Positions 1 through 7,292 of a DNA stretch of 64,000 nucleotides are shown one piece after another. Origin of the DNA: Centipeda felix. Its GTDB lineage: Bacteria > Bacillota > Negativicutes > Selenomonadales > Selenomonadaceae. Position 1 is the first letter of the stretch; every line of letters starts with the position of its first letter. Under the pieces are notes generated by a model that saw nothing but the letters and a program-made list of their open reading frames with translations, was not told the DNA's origin and ran no database searches. The stretch lies in NCBI RefSeq assembly GCF_900186465.1, contig NZ_LT891959.1, positions 642,921 through 706,920 on the forward strand. The letters are read 5' to 3'. Position numbers and translations under genes: made by a program.

Positions 1-673
1 CTGCGGAGAACGGATTGAGATTACGTGCGACAACCGTCTGCACGGACTGGATGAACGCCGCCGCAAGGACAATCGGATCGACGCCGGACTCGGGATGTGC
101 GGCATGCGTCCCCGTGCCATGAAAGCGGAAAACAAAGCGATCCACCGCTGCCATCACCGCTCCCGCCGAGATGCCAACCGTGCCGACCTCCATGAGGGGC
201 GAGGCGTGCAGACCGAAAATCGCTGCAACGTCCCTCAACGCGCCTGCCTCGATGAGTACCTTCGCACCGCCCGGTGCCTCCTCTGCCGGCTGGAAGAAGA
301 TGCGCACGCGCCCCGTGAGCTCCGCCTCATGCTGCTTGAGCAGGAGCGCCGCGCCGAGCACCGACGAGATATGGAAGTCGTGCCCGCAGGCGTGCATCCG
401 TCCTCTATGTTCCGAGCGGTATGGCAGATCCGTCTGCTCCTCGATCGGCAGGGCGTCTATATCGGTGCGCAGCGCAACGAGCGGCTCCCCCTGCCCGACC
501 TCCGCGACCAGTCCTGTCTTGAGCGGCAGATCCAGAATGTGGATCCCCGCCCGCTCCAAGGCGGCGCGAATGCGCTTCGTCGTCTCGACCTCCTCGTAGG
601 AGAGCTCGGGGTGACGATGGAACCACTCAAATTCCTCTACGATGAATGCCTCTATATCCTCAATTGCATCCAT
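1..673 (-). CDS. M20 family amidohydrolase/peptidase (N-terminal part, cut by window edge)
   Basis: Reading the minus strand from an ATG at 673 (MDAIEDIEAFIVEEFEWFHRH...) gives an open frame to base 1. It shows the M20D amidohydrolase pattern: FHRHPELSYEE near the start, ALRTDIDALPI with the first metal ligands region, MHACGHDFH (metal-binding His and Cys/Asp), FFQPAEEAPGGA (catalytic and metal Glu) and the start of the lid domain (GTGTHAAHPESGVDP). The family hydrolyses N-acyl amino acids, for example hippurate, IAA-amino acids or N-acetyl-diaminopimelate. The substrate cannot be told from this part. The start is supported by an AGGGAG site about 6 bases upstream. About 224 residues are visible; the family is usually near 390. 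Confidence 0.9.
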   Translation of the reverse strand, partial: MDAIEDIEAFIVEEFEWFHRHPELSYEEVETTKRIRAALERAGIHILDLPLKTGLVAEVGQGEPLVALRTDIDALPIEEQTDLPYRSEHRGRMHACGHDFHISSVLGAALLLKQHEAELTGRVRIFFQPAEEAPGGAKVLIEAGALRDVAAIFGLHASPLMEVGTVGISAGAVMAAVDRFVFRFHGTGTHAAHPESGVDPIVLAAAFIQSVQTVVARNLNPFSA

Positions 674-814
674 GATATTCTCCCTTTTAATCCATATATA
701 TTCGATATGTTATAACCGAATTATATATTGCGCTGTCTGTCTTGTCAACCGCACTTTGATCCTGAACCGATAAATGGAGGATTCTCGCGCCGCCAAGTTT
801 TTGAAAATTTCGGG

Positions 815-844
815 TTGACAAGGCTGTATTTCATCTGTTATAAT
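815..844 (+). promoter_or_regulatory. Strong sigma-A promoter for the tRNA-Val pair
   Basis: TTGACA at 815-820 and TATAAT at 839-844 are separated by 18 bases. A TG one base before the -10 gives an extended -10 as well. The predicted start point near 851 lies about 28 bases before the first tRNA, as expected for a stable-RNA promoter. Confidence 0.85.
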
Positions 845-878
845 TCGTTCTGTCGTTTGGAAATGAGCGACAACAAAT

Positions 879-955
879 GGGGTTATAGCTCAGTTGGTTA
901 GAGTGTCTCGTTGACATCGAGGAGGTCACAAGTTCGAATCTTGTTAACCCCACCA
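879..955 (+). tRNA. tRNA-Val (anticodon GAC)
   Basis: A 77-base cloverleaf with CCA encoded. The acceptor stem is GGGGTTA paired with TAACCCC, the D arm is GCTCAGTTGGTTAGAGT, the anticodon loop is TTGACAT (GAC), and the T arm is ACAAG-TTCGAAT-CTTGT. GAC reads GUC and GUU valine codons. Confidence 0.95.
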
Positions 956-966
956 TTTGATTTTTC

Positions 967-989
967 ATCCGCAGTTGTGCGGATTTTTT
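967..989 (+). terminator. Intrinsic terminator between the two tRNA-Val genes
   Basis: A 7-bp perfect stem (ATCCGCA/TGCGGAT) with a 4-base loop is followed by a run of T. It lies only 11 bases after the first tRNA and 6 bases before the second, so it could set unequal levels of the two tRNAs. It could equally be a processing hairpin. Confidence 0.7.
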
Positions 990-994
990 CTTAG

Positions 995-1070
995 GCTCAC
1001 TTAGCTCAGTTGGTAGAGCATCTCCGTCACATGGAGGGGGTCGGGGGTTCGAATCCCTCAGTGAGCACCA
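995..1070 (+). tRNA. tRNA-Val (anticodon CAC)
   Basis: A 76-base cloverleaf with CCA encoded. The acceptor stem is GCTCACT/AGTGAGC, the anticodon loop is GTCACAT (CAC, for GUG codons), and the T arm is CGGGG-GTTCGAAT-CCCTC or close to it. It follows the GAC isoacceptor by 39 bases. No separate promoter is obvious in the gap. Confidence 0.95.
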
Positions 1071-1084
1071 TAAAGATATCTGAT

Positions 1085-1108
1085 ACCGTCCCACGGGGCG
1101 GTTTTTTT
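1085..1108 (+). terminator. Terminator after the tRNA-Val pair
   Basis: A GC-rich hairpin (ACCGTCCC/GGGGCGGT, one G-U pair) is followed by seven T. It ends the tRNA transcript 15 bases after the CCA end. Confidence 0.8.
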
Positions 1109-1121
1109 GTGCGCTCTCCTA

Positions 1122-1130
1122 TGCTATAAT
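1122..1130 (+). promoter_or_regulatory. Extended -10 promoter for the flavin reductase/Crp operon
   Basis: TGCTATAAT is an extended -10 with a perfect TATAAT at 1125-1130. The -35 region overlaps the T-run of the preceding terminator. The predicted start is near 1137, 27 bases before the first start codon. Confidence 0.6.
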
Positions 1131-1163
1131 GAGGGTCAACACAGAATATTCTAGGAGGTATAT

Positions 1164-1691
1164 ATGATGGCAATCAAGGAAATTCGCCCCATGGATCTAA
1201 CGGAGAATGTGTTCAAGCTGATCAGTCAGGACTGGATGCTGGTCAGCGCTGTACACGACGGAAAGGTCAACGGCATGACGGCGTCGTGGGGCGGTCTGGG
1301 CTTTCTCTGGGCACGCCCGGTCGCCTATGTTTTCATTCGTCCGACGCGCTACACGAAAGAGTTCGTCGACGCATCCGACGGCATCACCCTTTCGATCTTT
1401 GAGAAGAAGTATAAGCCCATGATGCAGTATTTTGGAACGGTGTCCGGGCGCGATGAGGACAAGATCGCAAAATACGCGCTGACGAAGAAGGAGCACGGTA
1501 GCTATATCTACTTTGAGGAGGCGCGCCTCACCATGCTCACGAAAAAGCTCTATGCGCAGAAATTGGATCCCTCCTGCTTTACGAACGCTGCGGTAAATGG
1601 GCAGGAGGATTTTCCCCAAACCTACTATCCGGAGCATGACTACCACACGATGTATATCGCAGAGATCGATAGCATCCTGGTAAAGGAGTAA
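1164..1691 (+). CDS. Flavin reductase-like (FMN-binding split barrel) protein
   Basis: The 175-residue protein resembles the DIM6/NTAB flavin-reductase family: an early region with V.G.VNGMTASW that in this family contacts FMN, followed by a PVAYVFIRPTRYTKEF stretch. Members bind FMN and act as flavoredoxins or NAD(P)H:flavin reductases; the partner here is unknown. An AGGAGG site at 1153-1158 supports the start at 1164, or the ATG at 1167. The stop is 2 bases from the start of the Crp/Fnr gene, so the two are co-transcribed and the regulator may answer to a redox cue connected with this protein. That link is an inference from context. Confidence 0.8.
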   Translation: MMAIKEIRPMDLTENVFKLISQDWMLVSAVHDGKVNGMTASWGGLGFLWARPVAYVFIRPTRYTKEFVDASDGITLSIFEKKYKPMMQYFGTVSGRDEDKIAKYALTKKEHGSYIYFEEARLTMLTKKLYAQKLDPSCFTNAAVNGQEDFPQTYYPEHDYHTMYIAEIDSILVKE

Positions 1692-1693
1692 GT

Positions 1694-2392
1694 ATGTCAA
1701 CGAACGACAAGGAAACTGCTGCACGCATCCTCGCCGCTTCCTCTCTCGCTCGTGACATGAACGAGGATGACGTGGAAGAGCTGCTTGCCTCAAGCGATGT
1801 GCGTCTGCATACCTATCCGAAGGACACCATCATCTTCCATGACGGTGATATGCCTCGTTCGCTCTACATTCTGATTGCAGGCGAGGTTCACATTCTCAAA
1901 GACACGCGCTCAGGGCGCCAAATCTTCATCACAGAGATCAATCACCCGGGCGATATGTTCGGTGAGGTCTACGAGGTGCTGCAGCGCCCCTACGATATGT
2001 ACGTCTCTACGACAAGACGGACAACCCTGCTCGAGGTATCGAGCAGACTCTTTACGCTGGACATCGGCAAGACACCGCACCGCTCTGCCCTTCTCGTTCA
2101 GCGCAACCTCATGCGCATCTTCGCGGGCAAGGCGTATGCGATGCACACAAAGCTCAAAGTGCTCGCAAGCGGTACGCTGCGCGAAAAGATCGTCCGCTAT
2201 CTCCTGCCCCACATCGACGAGAGCGGATGTGCAGCACTCTCCGTCAGCCGTGAGTTCATCGCTGCCGATCTCGCCGTCAGCCGCCCCTCCCTCTCACGTG
2301 AGCTGAGTGCAATGCAGCGCGATGGCATCATCACGGCGGCAGGACGAAAGATCTGCATCACGGATATGGAAAAATTTGAGAGTTATCTATAA
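1694..2392 (+). CDS. Crp/Fnr family transcriptional regulator
   Basis: The 232-residue protein has an N-terminal cyclic-nucleotide-binding-type beta barrel (about residues 30-120; YPKDTIIFHDGDMPRSLYILIAGEVHI and GDMFGEV), a dimer helix, and a C-terminal winged helix (about 165-230; LSVSREFIAADLAVSRPSLSRELSAMQRDGII). No Cys cluster is present, so it is not an Fe-S FNR. The effector is unknown. It is the second gene of a two-gene operon with the flavin-reductase-like protein (2-base gap, RBS GGAG inside the upstream gene end) and is followed by a strong terminator. Confidence 0.85.
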   Translation: MSTNDKETAARILAASSLARDMNEDDVEELLASSDVRLHTYPKDTIIFHDGDMPRSLYILIAGEVHILKDTRSGRQIFITEINHPGDMFGEVYEVLQRPYDMYVSTTRRTTLLEVSSRLFTLDIGKTPHRSALLVQRNLMRIFAGKAYAMHTKLKVLASGTLREKIVRYLLPHIDESGCAALSVSREFIAADLAVSRPSLSRELSAMQRDGIITAAGRKICITDMEKFESYL

Positions 2393-2396
2393 CCAA

Positions 2397-2444
2397 AAGG
2401 ACCGCCAACGAAACATTTCAGCTTCGTTGGCGGTCCTTGTTTTT
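2397..2444. terminator. Strong hairpin terminator, probably shared with bioB
   Basis: A near-perfect 16-bp stem (AAGGACCGCCAACGAA with its complement TTCGTTGGCGGTCCTT) is followed on the plus strand by TGTTTTT. It lies between the convergent ends of the Crp/Fnr gene and bioB. The minus direction has only a short U run (AAAA at 2395-2398 on the plus strand). Confidence 0.85.
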
Positions 2445-2450
2445 GATGAA

Positions 2451-3461
2451 TCATCGTGCCGCGCACGAGCCCGTGTGCACACTGCAGTCCTCGTCGCGGT
2501 TCGTCAGGCCGAGCTCCTTCAGCAGTTCCATATCCTGAGCGATCGTCGTACCCGAGGTCGTGAGCATATTGCCCGTGATGGAGGCAGACGCTCCGGAGAG
2601 GAACGCCGTCGCACCGTTCTCCGGGAGCAGCTTGCGCCCTGCGCCGAGGCGGATGTTCGCCGTCGGATTGATAAAGCGGAAGATCGCCACTGTACGCAGG
2701 ATGTCCTCACCCGAGAGCGGAGCGAGATGCTCCAGTGCCGTCCCCGGAATCGCCATCAGCGAGTTGATGGGGATGGACTCGATGCCGAGCTCCTGCAGGG
2801 CGAACGCCATATCAAAGCGATCCGCCCACGTCTCGCCCATGCCGATGATGCCGCCCGAGCAGACACACATCCCCTCTGCCTGTGCCGCCTTGATCGTGCG
2901 GATGCGGTCGGCGTACGTATGCGTCGTGCAGATCTGCGGGAAATACCGCTCCGATGTCTCGATGTTGTGATGATAGCTCGTCACCCCCGCCTCGCGCAGG
3001 CGGCGCAGCTGACTGCGCGTGAGGAGGCCATGCGACGCACAGAGATCAATCGTCAGCGACTTCCGCATCGCACGATAGGCATCGAGTGCCCGCTCGAACT
3101 CCTCACCTGAGAGAGCCCCGCCCGAAGTAACAATGGAGAAGCGGTTCGCCCCCGCATCCTGATTCGCCTTCGCATGAGCGATGATCTCCTCCTGCGGTAG
3201 GAACGGATACGTCTCCACGCCCGTCTTGTGACACGCCGCCTGTGCGCAGTACTTGCAGTTCTCCCCGCAGCGGCCGCTGCGGCCGTTGATGATCGTACAC
3301 AGATCGATATGGTTTCCGCAGAACTGCTGCTGCAGGCGATGTGCGCCCTCCTGCAGCTCCTCCAGCGGAGCATCCATGAATATCGAGCGGTCATCCTCAC
3401 GGCGGACGCGGTAGCCCGCGATAATCTTCTGCGTCAGTTCAGCAATACGGCGTTTCTGCAT
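2451..3461 (-). CDS. bioB: Biotin synthase
   Basis: The 336-residue radical SAM enzyme inserts sulfur into dethiobiotin in the last step of biotin synthesis. The radical-SAM cysteines are in GRCGENCKYCAQ (CxxxCxxC, about residues 61-71). The family stretches VTSGGALSGEE, SYHHNIETS (second-cluster region) and INPTANIRLGAGR (with the conserved Arg) are present. Length is normal. Its own promoter lies in the 82-base gap to the upstream gene, and no other biotin gene is in the window, so it is probably monocistronic. No clear BirA operator was seen. Confidence 0.95.
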   Translation of the reverse strand: MQKRRIAELTQKIIAGYRVRREDDRSIFMDAPLEELQEGAHRLQQQFCGNHIDLCTIINGRSGRCGENCKYCAQAACHKTGVETYPFLPQEEIIAHAKANQDAGANRFSIVTSGGALSGEEFERALDAYRAMRKSLTIDLCASHGLLTRSQLRRLREAGVTSYHHNIETSERYFPQICTTHTYADRIRTIKAAQAEGMCVCSGGIIGMGETWADRFDMAFALQELGIESIPINSLMAIPGTALEHLAPLSGEDILRTVAIFRFINPTANIRLGAGRKLLPENGATAFLSGASASITGNMLTTSGTTIAQDMELLKELGLTNRDEDCSVHTGSCAAR

Positions 3462-3503
3462 AAAAAAATCCCTGCCTTATCATAGATCGTACGTATGAGG
3501 TCT

Positions 3504-3532
3504 ATTATAGAGCAGGAATTTTATTACGTCAA
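3504..3532 (-). promoter_or_regulatory. bioB promoter
   Basis: On the minus strand TTGACG (3532-3527) and TATAAT (3509-3504) are 17 bases apart. The predicted start near 3497 gives a 35-base leader. Confidence 0.75.
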
Positions 3533-3543
3533 CTAAATATTGT

Positions 3544-4986
3544 CTATTGGTTTACCTTTGCTCCATGCGCATCCCAATAGCTGTCCAATGCCTCCGCGAC
3601 GGATGCCGTATACGCCGCCAGATCCGTCAGAGGAGATGCGAGCACTGCGTCACGCAGTGCGGCGCGGCGCGTACGCAGAGCGGCTACATCCTCCGCGAGC
3701 GCACAGGAAATGCACTCATAGGCACGAGCATCGGCCGCGATCCACTGCATCTGCCCCGCCGCCGCGAGCACGGACGCACTGCGCCGCGCCGTATGCGTCT
3801 CCCCGCACAGGGTCACAACGGGAACGCCGTGGAGGAGCGCCTCCGCCGCCGCAGCCGCCCCGGAAAAGGGGAAGGTATCAAGGACGACATCGACAGTGCC
3901 ATCGTCCAAAGCTCCCGCACCGCCCGGCTTCACAAAGATGCGCTTCATGGGCAGTTTCAGCCCGTCCAGCATCTCGACAATCGTCGTCACCCGCAGAGGG
4001 CTGTCCTCCGTATCCTGCAGGATGAGCTGCGCCTTAGGGAGTTTTTTCAGGATGCGTCCCCATACCTTCAGTGCCTCCTCGTTGATGCACATGAAGTCCT
4101 GCGTCACACCGAAGGTCAGCGGTGCATCTGCCGCACGCTCCGCAAGAGGCGCACAGCGCAGGGCATCATCCGCCGCATAGCACAATGCATGCGGCAGGTG
4201 CAGCAGCTCCTCGCTGTAGAACTCCTCCGTCCCCGCAGGAGAGAGCAGCGCATCCGTCAGGAACGCATCGACAAAGGGCATCCCTGTTGTAGAGGCTGCA
4301 TCCAATCCCGCCAGCTGTACGGGCGCAGGGCGCAGCGCGAGCACGGGGAGCGTCGCACCGCCGTCCCGATGCCCGCCGAGGTCAATCAGGATGTCGATCT
4401 CATCTGCACAGATGCGCTCCGCCTGCTCCTGCGGCGTCCCCTGCGCGAACACAGCAGTATGAACACCCGCTGCTGCCCACGACGCAGGTGCATTCGTGCG
4501 GTCGGTGAGCGCATAGGCATAGACATCGTATTGCTCCGTCAGATGCACGGCCAGTGCGCTATAGAACGCCGTATGGTCAAACTGCGGCGCAAGGAAGCCG
4601 ATACGCAGCCGCGCGTGATGGACGGAAGCACGCGGCGGCAGCGGCTCCTCGCGCTGATAGAGCGACGCACACATCGCGAACTGCGGCTGCAGCTCCTTCG
4701 GTGTCAGCTGCGCCGCTGCATGGCAGAAATAGAGGTAACGGGAGAAATGCTCCCGCTGAAGGCACAGGCGCTCGTCTTCGGTCGCCGCCTCGAAGTATGC
4801 AGCAATCGCCCCCTCCGTATCGGCAAGCGCACAGCAGCACATTCCCATCATCTCAAAGAAACGCCACTGCTCGTCTGCGGGGATCTCCTCGTGCGCACGC
4901 ATATAGAGAATCGCCTCAATCGCCTCGTAGATGTACCCCGTATGAATATCCTCACGCAGGGCATTGTAGTCCTCAATCCAGCTCAT
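3544..4986 (-). CDS. GT41-like glycosyltransferase (O-GlcNAc transferase/SPINDLY C-domain family)
   Basis: The 480-residue protein has a helical, TPR-like N-terminal part (about 1-125) and a C-terminal region like the OGT/SPINDLY catalytic domain: RIGFLAPQFDHTAFY, ADEIDILIDLGGHRDGG, ALRPAPVQLAGLDAASTTGMPFVDAFLTD, and DVVLDTFPFSGAAAAAEALLHGVPVVTL. The family transfers sugars from UDP- or GDP-sugars to proteins; in bacteria flagellin is one known target. The donor and target here are unknown. The start at 4986 (MSWIEDYN) has a GGAGC site and overlaps the upstream metallophosphoesterase by 14 bases. A longer upstream frame (from 5079) lies wholly inside that gene and was not chosen. Translational coupling with the phosphoesterase is likely. 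Confidence 0.7.
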   Translation of the reverse strand: MSWIEDYNALREDIHTGYIYEAIEAILYMRAHEEIPADEQWRFFEMMGMCCCALADTEGAIAAYFEAATEDERLCLQREHFSRYLYFCHAAAQLTPKELQPQFAMCASLYQREEPLPPRASVHHARLRIGFLAPQFDHTAFYSALAVHLTEQYDVYAYALTDRTNAPASWAAAGVHTAVFAQGTPQEQAERICADEIDILIDLGGHRDGGATLPVLALRPAPVQLAGLDAASTTGMPFVDAFLTDALLSPAGTEEFYSEELLHLPHALCYAADDALRCAPLAERAADAPLTFGVTQDFMCINEEALKVWGRILKKLPKAQLILQDTEDSPLRVTTIVEMLDGLKLPMKRIFVKPGGAGALDDGTVDVVLDTFPFSGAAAAAEALLHGVPVVTLCGETHTARRSASVLAAAGQMQWIAADARAYECISCALAEDVAALRTRRAALRDAVLASPLTDLAAYTASVAEALDSYWDAHGAKVNQ

Positions 4987-6139
4987 ACGTCGCTTGCTCC
5001 AATCTAAAATACGCCGTCTCGGGCGGACAGCCGATCCGCAGGGGGAACCAGCTGCCGTTGCCCGTGTGCACATAGCCATAATTCTCCCCGATGCGCACCA
5101 TCCCGCGCGTATACTTAAAGACGGGGAAAATGGGCTGTCCGAGAATGCCGAACTGACTGCCGTGCGTATGTCCCGTCAGCGTCAGAGGGACACGCCCGTC
5201 TGCCGCCGCATCATCGATGAACTCGGGATGATGCGCGAGGAGCACCGTCACCGCATGTACAGGAACATCCTCCATCGCTGCCGCAAAGAACTCTGCCTTT
5301 TCCGTGTAGAATGCATCCCCGCGTGCAAAGGGATAATCTGTGCCCGCAAGGTAGAGCGCGCCGCAGCCCGGAACGCGCTCCGCTGCGTTGAGGAGAACAT
5401 GAACGCGCCCCCTGCGTGCCATCTGCGTGACAATGGGGAGCGCATTGCGCCGAAAGTACTCGTGATTGCCGATGCAGTACCAGATCCCGCGCGGAAAATC
5501 CTCTGCGTGGGCTTCAAGCACCGCAGCCGCCGCCTCGTTCAGATGCTCCGCATCAAAGAGGTCGCCCGTCACGGCGAGCAGATCAGCCCCCCCTGCCGCT
5601 GTTTCGGTGAGAAGCGCATCGAATTCCTCCACAGAGAAAAACGCACCGAGATGCACGTCGCTGATCTGCGCAATCACCAGCCCCTCCGCCTCAGACGGGA
5701 GATTCCTCACGGGGATGCGATAGTCATGGCGCACGGCTGCCGTCCGCTCGATGAATGCCCCGTAGCTGCCGAGCAGTGCTCCCGCCGTCGGATAGAGTGC
5801 GGCACATTGCAGCACGCGCCGCCGTGCGGGACTGTACGGGACGCCGCGCATCCTGCGGACTGCCGCACGCACGAGGACGGCGAGCATCGTCAGAAGCAGT
5901 GCGATGATCTGCGCAACGCAGCCCAGGAAGATCGGCAGGGCGAGCATCCCCGCCCAGCCCTCCGTCCGATGCGAAGCAAAAAGAAAGAGCATCGCGCCGA
6001 CGCCAAGGATATCAAAGAGGACGATCGCCGCACGCGCCGCGCGCAGCCGCCGTCCCTCCGTCAGGTACCGCAGGAAAAATACAGACAGCCCTGCGATTAG
6101 GGCTATGGCAGACACTAAGATCAGAACAAAGATGGGCAA
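4973..6139 (-). CDS. Membrane-anchored metallophosphoesterase
   Basis: The 388-residue protein has about three N-terminal membrane segments (residues about 3-25, 40-60 and 68-95), then a calcineurin-like phosphoesterase domain with the full dimetal set: QISDVHLG, VTGDLFD, GNHEYF, HHPEF and GHTHGSQ. It resembles the YkuE/YaeI group, whose members act on membrane lipids or small phosphodiesters. In a diderm a role in envelope lipid metabolism is possible but not shown. Its end overlaps the GT41 gene by 14 bases, and the AEC carrier gene lies 13 bases upstream. Confidence 0.85.
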   Translation of the reverse strand: MPIFVLILVSAIALIAGLSVFFLRYLTEGRRLRAARAAIVLFDILGVGAMLFLFASHRTEGWAGMLALPIFLGCVAQIIALLLTMLAVLVRAAVRRMRGVPYSPARRRVLQCAALYPTAGALLGSYGAFIERTAAVRHDYRIPVRNLPSEAEGLVIAQISDVHLGAFFSVEEFDALLTETAAGGADLLAVTGDLFDAEHLNEAAAAVLEAHAEDFPRGIWYCIGNHEYFRRNALPIVTQMARRGRVHVLLNAAERVPGCGALYLAGTDYPFARGDAFYTEKAEFFAAAMEDVPVHAVTVLLAHHPEFIDDAAADGRVPLTLTGHTHGSQFGILGQPIFPVFKYTRGMVRIGENYGYVHTGNGSWFPLRIGCPPETAYFRLEQATYELD

Positions 6140-6152
6140 ATGTACCTCCCTG

Positions 6153-7070
6153 TCAAATTCCCGTAATCATCGACACGAACGGTATCGTCGCCACGGAGAT
6201 GACCGTCGAGAGCGCGATGATCTCCGTCATAAGCGGATAGGCGACCTTGTTGTAGAGCAGGGCGACCATCGCCACCATACCGCCCGTCGGCGCGGCGACG
6301 ATGACGAGGCTACAGCCGAGGATGTAGGGATTCGTGACGAAGAACTTCATCGCAAAGAGAATGGGGATGGGCAGCACCACAGCCTTGAGAAAGGTGTAGA
6401 CGAGCAGCTTGTGGTCGGTCAGCATGTGGCGCATGTGGATATCCTTCAGCGATGCGCCGATCATCATCATCGCGAGCGGCGCCGTCATCGCACCGATCAT
6501 CGTAAACGCCTGCAGGAGGAGCGGATTTGTCGGAATCTCACCGAAGTAGATCACGCAGGCGATCAGCGAGGCGATGATGCCGGGATTCAGCAGCATGCGC
6601 ACCATCTCAAGACCGCGCTGTTTATGAATGCTGATGGAGGAAACGCCGTAGATGAAAAAGAGCAGATTGACGGGAATGAAGAACAGCGTCATATAGACGA
6701 CCGCCTGATCGCCGTACACCCCCTGCACAAGCGGCAGCCCCATGAAGAGTGAGTTGTTGAACCAAAACGAGAGGTTCACCGCACCGCGCAAACGTCCGCG
6801 ATAGCGCAGGAGAATCGGCAGCAGGAAACCGACGGCGCACATCATCACGAGGAGAATGGCGTAGTCGAGATAGGTGTCAATAACCTGCGCCAGATCCATG
6901 TGCTCCTGTGCGTGCATCGCTGAGGAGATGATGAGGCAGGGGCACGCGATATTGACAATCAGGGAGGAAAACTGCTCCTGATTGTTCGGAATGATGATCT
7001 TGTATCGGCGGGCAAGCGCCCCTGCAAAAATCATCAGAAAGAATACGATCATCTGCCCTAAAATCAGCAT
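6153..7070 (-). CDS. AEC family transporter (auxin efflux carrier type)
   Basis: The 305-residue, ten-helix-type membrane protein begins MLILGQMIVFFLMIFAGALARR and has the typical features NNSLFMGLPL after about residue 110 and AAPTGGMVAMVALLYN near the C terminus. Members export or import small organic acids such as malate and malonate; the substrate is not predictable. It heads a tight cluster with the metallophosphoesterase and the GT41 protein. An AAGG site lies 9-13 bases before the start. The 220-base gap upstream holds a structured repeat. Confidence 0.85.
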   Translation of the reverse strand: MLILGQMIVFFLMIFAGALARRYKIIIPNNQEQFSSLIVNIACPCLIISSAMHAQEHMDLAQVIDTYLDYAILLVMMCAVGFLLPILLRYRGRLRGAVNLSFWFNNSLFMGLPLVQGVYGDQAVVYMTLFFIPVNLLFFIYGVSSISIHKQRGLEMVRMLLNPGIIASLIACVIYFGEIPTNPLLLQAFTMIGAMTAPLAMMMIGASLKDIHMRHMLTDHKLLVYTFLKAVVLPIPILFAMKFFVTNPYILGCSLVIVAAPTGGMVAMVALLYNKVAYPLMTEIIALSTVISVATIPFVSMITGI

Positions 7071-7116
7071 TTCTACATTACCTTCTTTATTTCAGTTATT
7101 TCTCTTTCATGCAAGC

Positions 7117-7264
7117 GCCTCGCGAACACTTAGTTACGCAAGTGATCGCGTGCTCATTCGCCTAAATACCGGCGCACTTCTTAAACGCGCTTCGCTTGAA
7201 CGAAAGAAGTACGCCGGGGGCGAGTCGCATGCTTTCCTCACTTGCTCCACTAGGGTTCGCTTTG
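7117..7264 (+). repeat. Structured dispersed repeat, copy A (covarying stems)
   Basis: About 140 bases related to 62305-62441 in inverted orientation. It can fold into one long interrupted hairpin: an outer stem GCAAGTGA (7138-7145) with TCACTTGC (7238-7245), a middle stem GCGTGC with GCATGC, then TCGCC with GGCGA, and an apical stem CCGGCGCACTTCTT (7169-7182) with AAGAAGTACGCCGG (7204-7217, one mismatch). The loop parts CCTAAATA and the ~21-base apical loop are conserved between copies, while the stems change in a compensated way. The transcript of the neighbouring minus-strand genes would carry the complement. A short plus-strand reading frame crosses it but is shared only because the repeat is. 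Confidence 0.85.
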
Positions 7265-7292
7265 GGGCTTTGCATCACATTCATTCGAGACA

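Noticed and set aside
95-715. Open frame on the plus strand over the first 600 bases
   Set aside because: The minus strand encodes a clear M20 amidohydrolase here; the plus frame is a GC-rich shadow with an Arg-rich, unfamiliar product.
3462-3543. BirA operator in front of bioB
   Set aside because: Only short imperfect symmetry was found around the promoter; not enough to claim a site.
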